Shown here: positions 1 through 4,370 of the stretch, one piece after another
How positions within the stretch are numbered: position 1 is the stretch's first letter
Layout: each line of letters begins with the position of its first letter
NCBI GenBank assembly: GCA_021205645.1
Contig: JAJPXE010000173.1
Coordinates: 1 to 6,705, forward strand
Direction of reading: 5' to 3'
From: Candidatus Gastranaerophilales bacterium
GTDB lineage: Bacteria > Cyanobacteriota > Vampirovibrionia > Gastranaerophilales > Gastranaerophilaceae
DNA length: 6,705 nucleotides
Position numbers and translations under genes: made by a program
The notes under the pieces: generated by a model
What the model was told of the DNA's origin: nothing
Seen by the model: only the letters and a program-made list of their open reading frames with translations
The model's database searches: none

Positions 1-318
1 TTTTGAACCTTTGCAGAAAACAATACAATCAGCTTCAAAATGTCCAAATATTAGCCTTTCATTCGCTTCTTTCTGTCTGAAATCAATATCTATCTTATTA
101 GGAATTATTAAGAATATTTTCTTTTTTACTTTTATGATGTTGCCATAATTTTTTTCTTGCCATGTGTTTTCCCGGCAAATATTTTGTTAAATCTCTAAGC
201 CTATCATATATGTATTGATAGATGCATTCAGCATTAATGCTCAATTTATATAGATATTTTAGCCGTCCGGCTATTCTTTCGGCAGCCCAATACTGTTTTA
301 ATTTTCTAAGTGAGTGTG
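1..318 (-). pseudogene. IS30-family transposase remnant, frameshifted and truncated, running off the left edge
   Basis: Reading the minus strand from about 318 gives SLRKLKQYWAAERIAGRLK and then a segment with CIYQYIYDRL (about 196-222). These match the IS30 transposase region usually seen as WSPEQIAGRLK followed by TIYRYIY. That frame stops at 98-100. The protein continues in the +1 frame from an A-rich stretch around 105-130 as IIPNKIDIDFRQ, followed by GHFEADCIV (28-45). The last segment corresponds to the IS30 GHWEGDTIVG motif carrying the first catalytic Asp of the DDE triad. The N-terminal helix-turn-helix part, expected at higher coordinates, is replaced by the GC-rich repeat block. 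The rest of the catalytic core lies beyond position 1. The frame change is +1, not the -1 slippage typical of programmed transposase frameshifting, so decay is more likely. Family assignment rests on motif recognition only. Confidence 0.72.
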
Positions 319-351
319 CGGAAAAATCCCAAAATTGACATGCGGCAGGGG

Positions 352-376
352 GTGTAAAACGCTGTGCGTTTTACAC
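352..376. repeat. Perfect 11-bp inverted repeat (hairpin)
   Basis: GTGTAAAACGC (352-362) is separated by TGT from its exact reverse complement (366-376). This is the longest perfect hairpin in the left block. Its right arm is also the start of the 41-bp direct repeat. Confidence 0.85.
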
Positions 377-400
377 GGTCTGCCGAACGGCAGCGGGTGT
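360..400 (+). repeat. 41-bp direct repeat, copy 1
   Basis: Identical over 41 bases to 442-482. It contains the core GCGTTTTACACGGTCTGCCG and a CTGCCG-AA-CGGCAG hairpin. A diverged inverted copy lies at 3820-3879. Confidence 0.9.
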
Positions 401-441
401 TGCGGGAGTGGCAGTGGGAACTGGTTCGCACCCGCTCCGCT

Positions 442-482
442 CGCTGTGCGTTTTACACGGTCTGCCGAACGGCAGCGGGTGT
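442..482 (+). repeat. 41-bp direct repeat, copy 2
   Basis: Exact copy of 360-400, starting 82 bases later. Here the upstream flank (421-441) is also shared: 421-480, reverse-complemented, matches 3820-3879 at 55 of 60 positions by eye. Confidence 0.9.
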
Positions 483-527
483 GCGGAGCGGGTGCTGACG
501 GTGCCGGCACACGGTCTAGCGCTCCTC

Positions 528-584
528 AAGTCGATTTTCCCGCTCCGGACATGCGGAGAGGGCGGGGGAAAAATCACCTCACCC
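528..584 (+). repeat. Second repeat module, left copy (conserved ends, variable middle)
   Basis: Begins with AAGTCGATTTTCCC (528-541) and ends with ACCTCACCC (576-584). The same two ends bound 4057-4146 in the same orientation. It folds as GATTTTCCC (533-541) with GGGAAAAATC (566-575) around an inner stem CTCCG (543-547)/CGGAG (554-558). The middle differs from the right copy, so only ends and fold are conserved. Confidence 0.7.
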
Positions 585-608
585 CCAAAAACAATACAGT
601 TAGAGTTT

Positions 609-632
609 GTGAAAAATTAAAATTTTTCTCAC
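609..632 (-). terminator. Possible weak terminator of the subtilase gene
   Basis: Directly after the subtilase stop, GTGAGAAAAATT (read on the minus strand) can pair with AATTTTTCAC across a very short loop, with a two-base bulge. The stem is almost entirely A-T and has no clean U-run after it, so it may be only an AT-rich hairpin. The GC-rich block just beyond could serve the same purpose. Confidence 0.3.
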
Positions 633-639
633 ACCCTGG

Positions 640-1716
640 TTATAAAATACCCTCCAACATATCGTTTAAAGCAAGTTTTGCAGCTCTCACCGGTGCAGCA
701 TAAGACGTTCCGCCAAGTCTGGTATTCAGTTTTTTTGTTTTCCAATTTAAAGGTAAATCCGTTCCTTCAAGACCTGTCAGATTTACACCGATAATCTCAC
801 CGTTATCGCCTTTTGTTAATCGCGGGAAATAATCACGCCTTTCATAATGCTGTGTAAAAACTGAATTCCTTGAACAGGAATCGTGAGCAATTTTACCTTT
901 TCGCAAAGAACCTGCACCCTCAACACCTTCTATTGCAAGTCTGTCATTTACAACCTCTTTTGCAAAATTATTCTCATTGCCTGCCGCATCAAGTATTCTC
1001 GTTCCTTTTGACATTATTCTCTCAAATAACGGTTTAATCGATTTAATACTGCCGCTTTTAGCAACATATTGCTTCTGGATATATCCGGGTTTGCCGGTAA
1101 CATCTTCTGCATCAACTAGATTTACTTCGGAAATTGAAATATAATCTACCTTTTTGCCTCTGTCCATCTTGTCTGCAAGCTCGCTGAAACGTTTCTCTTC
1201 TAATTCCATCGGAAGCCGACCCCTGTATCTTAATATTTCAAAGATATTTTTTTTATGCTCTAATCTCTCAACCTTTGCAAACGGATTAAACCGCTTTACA
1301 AAAGTTTCCATTATCTCACCGTGTGTTAATCCTTTCGGTGAGAAAAAATTATCAAAAATTACTATAGTTTTTGGTGTGAGTTCTGCATTTTTTACAAATG
1401 CTCCGTCTTTATCAAGAATTCTAACCTGAACTTTGTCTTTTTCTCTGCCTTCTTCTAAAATATGATAAACTTTACCATCTTTCGGATTTGTCCAGCTAAC
1501 ACGTTTATAGCTGTCCTCAATAGATTTTGAAGTCAGACGCTTTAAATCCTCCGGTACGGCTTTTGAATATGTGTAATGCATTGCTCTGGATTTTGTTTCA
1601 TTTATTGCAATTCTATTCAAAGCACGGGTAATATTGCCCTGTGTCGGGGCAAAACGTCCTGCTGCCTTTTGCATGCCTGTATTTATCAGTTTCGGGGTTC
1701 CTGTAATTATTGACAT
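640..1716 (-). CDS. Divergent subtilisin-like (S8 family) serine peptidase
   Basis: A 358-residue protein with the ordered subtilase signatures. These are an Asp site in VIFDNF (D122), a His site in THGE (H132), an oxyanion-hole Asn in DAAGNEN (N247), and the nucleophile in GGTSYAAP (S338, the classical GTSxAxP motif) near the C-terminus. The stretch DYISISEVN (about 191-199) fits the substrate-binding strand usually read as VINLS. Asp and His are only 10 residues apart, much closer than the roughly 30 of classical subtilisins, so the DTG/HGT region is compressed. No signal peptide is obvious; about 115 residues precede the catalytic domain and could be a propeptide or targeting segment. The ATG at 1716 is chosen over GTG at 1719 because AGGTG then has workable spacing. 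It likely hydrolyses peptides; substrate and location are unknown. No co-directional neighbour is close enough for an operon. Confidence 0.8.
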   Translation of the reverse strand: MSIITGTPKLINTGMQKAAGRFAPTQGNITRALNRIAINETKSRAMHYTYSKAVPEDLKRLTSKSIEDSYKRVSWTNPKDGKVYHILEEGREKDKVQVRILDKDGAFVKNAELTPKTIVIFDNFFSPKGLTHGEIMETFVKRFNPFAKVERLEHKKNIFEILRYRGRLPMELEEKRFSELADKMDRGKKVDYISISEVNLVDAEDVTGKPGYIQKQYVAKSGSIKSIKPLFERIMSKGTRILDAAGNENNFAKEVVNDRLAIEGVEGAGSLRKGKIAHDSCSRNSVFTQHYERRDYFPRLTKGDNGEIIGVNLTGLEGTDLPLNWKTKKLNTRLGGTSYAAPVRAAKLALNDMLEGIL

Positions 1717-1726
1717 CACACACCTG

Positions 1727-1755
1727 TTTAATGTTTATGCTGATTTAATGTTCAT
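1727..1755 (-). repeat. Two near-identical 12-mers just upstream of the subtilase ribosome binding site
   Basis: TTTAATGTTTAT (1727-1738) and TTTAATGTTCAT (1744-1755) match at 11 of 12 positions with a 17-base period. On the coding (minus) strand they read ATGAACATTAAA and ATAAACATTAAA, lying in the subtilase 5' leader immediately before the ribosome binding site. They could be a regulator or RNA-binding site, or chance in AT-rich DNA. Confidence 0.45.
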
Positions 1756-1882
1756 AAAAAAATAAAATTGCCCTTTTTGAGCCTTTTCTGTAACATTTTT
1801 TTTACAAATCAAACACGATAAAAATCCCTTAAATTTCCTGATTTAACCTTTATCAATTTTTGATTTTACAAAATAAAATCCA

Positions 1883-1911
1883 ATTATAACAGGTTTTGAC
1901 ATGTATTTCAT
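1883..1911 (-). promoter_or_regulatory. Candidate promoter for the subtilase gene
   Basis: On the minus strand ATGAAA (1906-1911; four of six to TTGACA) is followed 17 bases later by a perfect TATAAT (1883-1888). This would give a leader of about 160 bases. The leader includes a 7-bp hairpin (GATTTTA at 1862-1868 with TAAAATC at 1874-1880) and the 12-mer pair before the start. Confidence 0.45.
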
Positions 1912-1924
1912 GAACTTATGTAAC
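1896..1924 (+). promoter_or_regulatory. Candidate promoter for the 51-codon gene
   Basis: A perfect TTGACA (1896-1901) is followed 17 bases later by TGTAAC (1919-1924; four of six to TATAAT). It overlaps the opposing subtilase promoter candidate, so the two may compete or share a regulator. The predicted leader is roughly 95 bases. The rest of 1720-2020 is AT-rich with no gene seen. Confidence 0.4.
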
Positions 1925-2026
1925 AAAAAATCATAAAATATTAAAGAATCATGGAAACCGTACCGTAAAAACATTATGTAAGATATAGAAGATATCAATA
2001 AATTTTAAGTTAAGTGAGGAATGGAT

Positions 2027-2182
2027 ATGCATTTAAAACAAGATTTGGAGTTGACATCAATGTCCGCAGATTGTACTGCGGATAAAAATGCTATGAGCGA
2101 ACTTTCATGCGAATTAGAAACACTTTTTAATAATGTGGTGTCAACAGTTGTAGATTATTTTGAGGAGGCAGTAGCAGAATAG
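2027..2182 (+). CDS. Small acidic protein of 51 residues, unknown function
   Basis: The ATG at 2027 has GAGGA (2016-2020) six bases upstream, a good ribosome binding site. The alternative in-frame ATG at 2021 touches that site and is less likely. The product begins MHLKQDLEL and ends VVDYFEEAVAE. It is strongly acidic, has two cysteines (C16, C28), and its second half (about 26-50) looks like an amphipathic helix (CELETLFNNVVSTVV). There is no signal peptide or transmembrane segment. It has its own candidate promoter upstream and a strong intrinsic terminator 32 bases after the stop, so it looks like a stand-alone transcription unit. I do not recognise a family. It could be a small regulatory or adaptor protein, or a peptide precursor; no modification enzymes are nearby to support the latter. 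Confidence 0.6.
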   Translation: MHLKQDLELTSMSADCTADKNAMSELSCELETLFNNVVSTVVDYFEEAVAE

Positions 2183-2214
2183 ATTTTATCCACAATTGAA
2201 TAGTTAAAAAACAA

Positions 2215-2241
2215 CGGAGTTAATCAATATGATTAACTCCG
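2215..2241. terminator. Strong bidirectional intrinsic terminator
   Basis: CGGAGTTAATCA (2215-2226) and its exact complement (2230-2241) form a perfect 12-bp stem with a 3-base loop. On the plus strand it is followed by ATTTGCTTTT. On the minus strand it is followed by TTGTTTTTT. It lies between two convergent genes and can end both. Confidence 0.9.
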
Positions 2242-2264
2242 ATTTGCTTTTAATATATTTTGAA

Positions 2265-3023
2265 TTAAACAAGCTCCCGAACACGGGAAATGTTTCTTGA
2301 AGCAATTTCAACAAGTTCTCTGGAAACAGCAATCATAGAGATTTCAGATTCAAGCTTGTTAACACAGGAGCCGCAGCCGATAGCTGAAGCACCCGATGCA
2401 AATGCCAGCGATGCTGTTGTCGGGTTTATACCTGTTGCCGTCATAACCGGTATATCAACATTTCTTGATAGCTCAATAGTATTTGCAAGAGTAAGTTCGG
2501 CTCTTTCTACAAGACCTCTTACACCCGACGGAATGTCAGAGCTTGAATAGTGACCTTCGGTCTGGATTAAATCAATACCCATTATTTCCAGCTCTCTTGC
2601 AAGCGAAATCTGTTCGGATATATCAATACTTCCCGGAACAGTAACACAGAAGAACACTTCTTCTTTATTAATCAAACTCAAAGTCTCACGAACTAAATCC
2701 AAAACCTGATTAGCAGACATCGAAATTCCGTGTTTATATAATGCATCAAAATTACCTAATTCAATAGCATCAGCACCCATAGAAACAGCCATTGCTAATT
2801 CTTCAGGTTTAATTGATGATACAAATACAGGCATGTCGGTCATTTCTCTGACCATTGATATGATTTCTCTGTCTGCGCAGATATCTACAGCAGAAGCACC
2901 TGACTGTTGTGCTGCCATAACTACATTTGCGACTCTGTCAGCATCAAAATTATCAATACCTGATATAATTTTTACTGCCCTTTTTTCACTTAATGCTTGC
3001 TTGAATAAATCAATTCTTGACAT
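2265..3023 (-). CDS. ycf23: Ycf23/DUF561 family protein (TIM-barrel type)
   Basis: A 252-residue protein matching the Ycf23 (DUF561) pattern. It opens with ALSEKRAVKIISGIDNFDAD (residues 10-29), where the family has a conserved KVISG-NNFD segment. It continues with alternating strand/helix units typical of a TIM barrel: SAVDICAD (44-51), PVFVSS (65-70), GADAIELGNFD (83-93), FFCVTVPG (124-131) and MGIDLIQTEG (148-157). It ends with VMTATGINP (193-201) and GASAIGCGSCV (211-221), a Gly-rich stretch of the phosphate-binding barrel type. Length is close to that expected for the family. The family is conserved in cyanobacteria and some algal plastids and has no firmly established reaction; the fold suggests a sugar- or nucleotide-phosphate ligand. 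AAAGGAG lies about six bases before the ATG. It has its own promoter and a shared terminator, so it is monocistronic. It points to a cyanobacterial-lineage host. Confidence 0.85.
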   Translation of the reverse strand: MSRIDLFKQALSEKRAVKIISGIDNFDADRVANVVMAAQQSGASAVDICADREIISMVREMTDMPVFVSSIKPEELAMAVSMGADAIELGNFDALYKHGISMSANQVLDLVRETLSLINKEEVFFCVTVPGSIDISEQISLARELEIMGIDLIQTEGHYSSSDIPSGVRGLVERAELTLANTIELSRNVDIPVMTATGINPTTASLAFASGASAIGCGSCVNKLESEISMIAVSRELVEIASRNISRVRELV

Positions 3024-3065
3024 GTAATTCTCCTTTTGTTTTTTATCTCTAAAACTTACCTGTGT

Positions 3066-3094
3066 ATTATAGATTAAAATTGTAATATTGACAA
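3066..3094 (-). promoter_or_regulatory. Promoter of the ycf23-like gene
   Basis: On the minus strand TTGTCA (3089-3094; five of six) is followed 17 bases later by a perfect TATAAT (3066-3071), about 42 bases before the start codon. This is the best sigma-70-type promoter in the window. Confidence 0.75.
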
Positions 3095-3174
3095 GACTAA
3101 CCGCTGAAAAATCTTGATATTGATAGACAATAAGCAGAGTATAGTAAAAAATAATATTAAAATTGAGGTGTGTT

Positions 3175-3813
3175 ATGCAAAAAGTTATTTTATATATTTT
3201 GTTTGGTATTCAGCTTTTTATACCATCGTTTGCATTTGACAGAGATGAAATTACAAATATTAATGTATACGAAAAAATAAACCCTGCAATAGTAGCAATA
3301 GATGCAAAAATCCCGCACGGAACATCAAGCGGTACGGGATGTATTATTGATTCCAAAGGTACAATACTGACGAGTTCCCACGTTATAGGAGAAAGCTCGG
3401 ATATAACCGTTACTGTTTCAAACGGGGAAAAATACAAAGCTCAGATAATAAAAATAGCAGGTATTAGTAATGATTTGGCACTATTAAGGATAAATACGAC
3501 AAGACCCTTAAAGACGATAACATTTGGTGATTCGACAAGTATACGTGTAGGTCAAAAAGTACTGGCAATCGGAAACCCGTTCGGGTTCAACGGAACACTA
3601 ACACAGGGTATAGTATCAAGGATTGATTACAAGCGTAACAAAATCCAGACAGATGCAGCAATAAACCCCGGCTCATCGGGCGGACCGCTTCTGAACACTT
3701 CCGGTGAAGTTATCGGGATAAATCAAGCTATATATAATCCTGATAACAACACTTCAAATATCGGGATAGGATTTGCCATACCGATAAATGCGGTTAAATC
3801 TATACTTCCGTAA
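3175..3813 (+). CDS. Secreted trypsin-like (S1C, HtrA-type) serine protease without a PDZ domain
   Basis: A 212-residue protein with a signal peptide (K3, hydrophobic core about 4-17, likely cleavage after SFA at 20). The complete HtrA-type catalytic domain follows: His in LTSSHVIG (H69), Asp in SNDLALLRI (D100) and Ser in NPGSSGGPL (S168). It also has the family blocks FGDS-x-RVGQKVLAIGNPFG and TLTQGIVSRID. It stops just after GIGFAIPINAVKSILP, exactly where HtrA/DegP proteins continue into a PDZ domain, so it is a bare protease domain against a usual 350-470 residues. The GC-rich repeat block starts seven bases after the stop. Likely acts outside the cytoplasmic membrane, cleaving misfolded or specific proteins. 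The start is ATG at 3175 with GAGGTG four bases upstream; an in-frame TTG at 3163 would include that site and is rejected. A TATAGT at 3140-3145 is a possible -10. Confidence 0.88.
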   Translation: MQKVILYILFGIQLFIPSFAFDRDEITNINVYEKINPAIVAIDAKIPHGTSSGTGCIIDSKGTILTSSHVIGESSDITVTVSNGEKYKAQIIKIAGISNDLALLRINTTRPLKTITFGDSTSIRVGQKVLAIGNPFGFNGTLTQGIVSRIDYKRNKIQTDAAINPGSSGGPLLNTSGEVIGINQAIYNPDNNTSNIGIGFAIPINAVKSILP

Positions 3814-3819
3814 AGAGAT

Positions 3820-3879
3820 ACCCGCTGCCGCTCAGCAGACCGTGTAAAACGCACAGCAAGCGGAGCGGGTGGGAACCGG
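3820..3879 (-). repeat. Inverted copy of the left-block repeat
   Basis: Matches the reverse complement of 421-480 at 55 of 60 positions, without gaps. Similarity continues more weakly to about 3905 against the complement of roughly 386-420. In this copy the inner GGGAACC-GGTTCCC is a perfect palindrome, unlike the left copy. Confidence 0.9.
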
Positions 3880-3985
3880 TTCCCGCTGCCGCTCCCGGGA
3901 GCACCCGCTCCGCTGGGTGAGGGGACAGTCACGCTATGTAAAAGTTGCACCTCACCCGAATTTGTAAATTCGCTATCGGCAGACC

Positions 3986-4004
3986 GTGTCGGCTTTGCCG
4001 ACAC
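3986..4004. repeat. Perfect 8-bp hairpin inside the right block
   Basis: GTGTCGGC, loop TTT, GCCGACAC. The loop and stem overlap the second right-block occurrence of the AGACCGTGT nonamer (3981-3989), so this nonamer is again placed at the edge of a hairpin. Confidence 0.8.
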
Positions 4005-4032
4005 ACGCTGCCGCTACTCATCAACAAATTCC

Positions 4033-4054
4033 GCCCTCTCCGGTTGGAGAGGGC
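4033..4054. repeat. Perfect 9-bp hairpin with GGTT loop
   Basis: GCCCTCTCC, loop GGTT, GGAGAGGGC. A related imperfect hairpin, CCCCTCTCC-TTTT-GGAGAGAGGGG, follows at 4068-4091 inside the second repeat module. Confidence 0.8.
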
Positions 4055-4056
4055 TA

Positions 4057-4146
4057 AAGTCGATTTTCCCCTCTCCTTTTGGAGAGAGGGGCGGAGCAGA
4101 CAGTGCCAGCTGCTTTGCAGGAGATGAGAGGGCGATTACCTCACCC
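4057..4146 (+). repeat. Second repeat module, right copy
   Basis: Starts AAGTCGATTTTCCC (4057-4070) and ends ACCTCACCC (4138-4146), the same ends and direction as 528-584. The interior is longer (90 versus 57 bases) and different, with the CCTCTCC/GGAGAGG hairpin and a CTGC-TTT-GCAG stem. Confidence 0.7.
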
Positions 4147-4149
4147 GCA

Positions 4150-4268
4150 GGGGTAAATGTATTTTGAATTCACTCAATATTATTTACCCCCGTATTTACC
4201 CCTTATATTTACTCCGCCTTTGCTTATTGCTGACGAACCTACCCCGCATTTACTCCTATATTTACCCC
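4150..4268 (-). repeat. Cluster of five GGGGTAAATA-type short repeats plus one inverted copy
   Basis: Read on the plus strand, TATTTACCCC occurs at 4181-4190, 4193-4202 and 4259-4268, with variants TATTTACTCC (4206-4215) and CATTTACTCC (4247-4256). An inverted GGGGTAAAT lies at 4150-4158 and can pair with 4182-4190. Start-to-start spacing is 12 or 13 bases in the close pairs, about one helical turn, and not a multiple of three, so this is not a coding repeat. It lies downstream of the 589-residue gene, beyond its likely terminator. Confidence 0.75.
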
Positions 4269-4290
4269 TGAAAACTATAATTAATCCATG

Positions 4291-4330
4291 AAGAAAAGCA
4301 AATCCTTTTTTCAAAAGACTTGCTTCTCTT
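4291..4330 (-). terminator. Likely terminator of the 589-residue protein gene
   Basis: On the minus strand AAGAGAAGCAAGTC pairs with GATTTGCTTTTCTT over 14 positions, two of them G-U, with a 12-base A-rich loop. On the plus strand the same positions are A-C mismatches, so the hairpin suits the minus-strand transcript. It begins 40 bases past the stop. The trailing U-run is short. Confidence 0.5.
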
Positions 4331-4370
4331 ACCATAATTAACAACGAAATAGAATTTACTAAACCAGGGA

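Larger units (their letters stand above)
341..590. repeat. GC-rich palindromic repeat block, left copy
   Basis: A sharply GC-rich island in AT-rich surroundings, packed with inverted repeats. It includes an 11-bp stem pair at 352-362/366-376 (GTGTAAAACGC and its complement), CTGCCG-AA-CGGCAG at 380-393, the palindrome GTGCCGGCAC at 501-510, and a larger hairpin at 533-575. The nonamer ACACGGTCT occurs three times here (373, 455, 509). The block sits just downstream of the subtilase gene and abuts the broken transposase. It resembles REP/BIME-type or MITE-like extragenic repeats. Open frames through it have no protein-like content and are not annotated. Confidence 0.85.
3820..4149. repeat. GC-rich palindromic repeat block, right copy
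   Basis: A second GC-rich island, between the convergent trypsin-like protease and the 589-residue protein gene. Perfect palindromes include GGGAACCGGTTCCC (3871-3884), GCTCCCGGGAGC (3891-3902), CGAATTT-GT-AAATTCG (3957-3972) and GTGTCGGC-TTT-GCCGACAC (3986-4004), plus a 9-bp stem with GGTT loop at 4033-4054. GGGTGAGG (3915-3922) can pair with CCTCACCC (3950-3957). The nonamer AGACCGTGT, the complement of that in the left block, occurs at 3837 and 3981. No coding content is seen. Transcripts from either side would meet these hairpins, so termination or 3'-end protection is possible. Confidence 0.85.

Noticed and set aside
100..130. Programmed frameshift in the IS30 fragment at the A-rich stretch
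   Set aside because: The required shift is +1, not the -1 typical of A6G slippery sites, and the element already lacks its N-terminus, so mutation is simpler.
360..482. Two 41-base identical repeats separated by 41 bases, superficially like a minimal CRISPR array
   Set aside because: Only two copies, the spacer itself resembles the rest of the block, the repeat has inverted relatives 3.4 kb away, and no cas genes are present.
314..703. Plus-strand 129-codon open frame across the left GC-rich block, and shorter overlapping ones on both strands
   Set aside because: It crosses palindromic repeats, runs into the end of the subtilase gene, and reads as Pro/Arg/Ala/Cys low-complexity text; open frames here result from GC-rich composition.
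1154..1429. Plus-strand 91-codon frame antisense to the subtilase
   Set aside because: Lies wholly inside a gene with clear catalytic motifs and has no ribosome binding site or protein-like features of its own.
2021..2026. ATG at 2021 as the start of the small gene
   Set aside because: The GAGGA element ends directly at this ATG, leaving no spacing; ATG at 2027 has six bases.
3163..3174. TTG start four codons upstream for the trypsin-like protease
   Set aside because: It would translate the GAGGTG ribosome binding site and spoil the signal peptide start; ATG at 3175 fits better.
3723..4004. Minus-strand 93-codon frame overlapping the protease end and the right block
   Set aside because: Half of it is antisense to a solid protease gene and the rest is palindromic repeat.
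3820..4149. tRNA or structured RNA gene in the right GC-rich block
   Set aside because: No cloverleaf, TTCGA loop or acceptor stem pattern could be assembled; the hairpins are separate simple palindromes shared with the left block.
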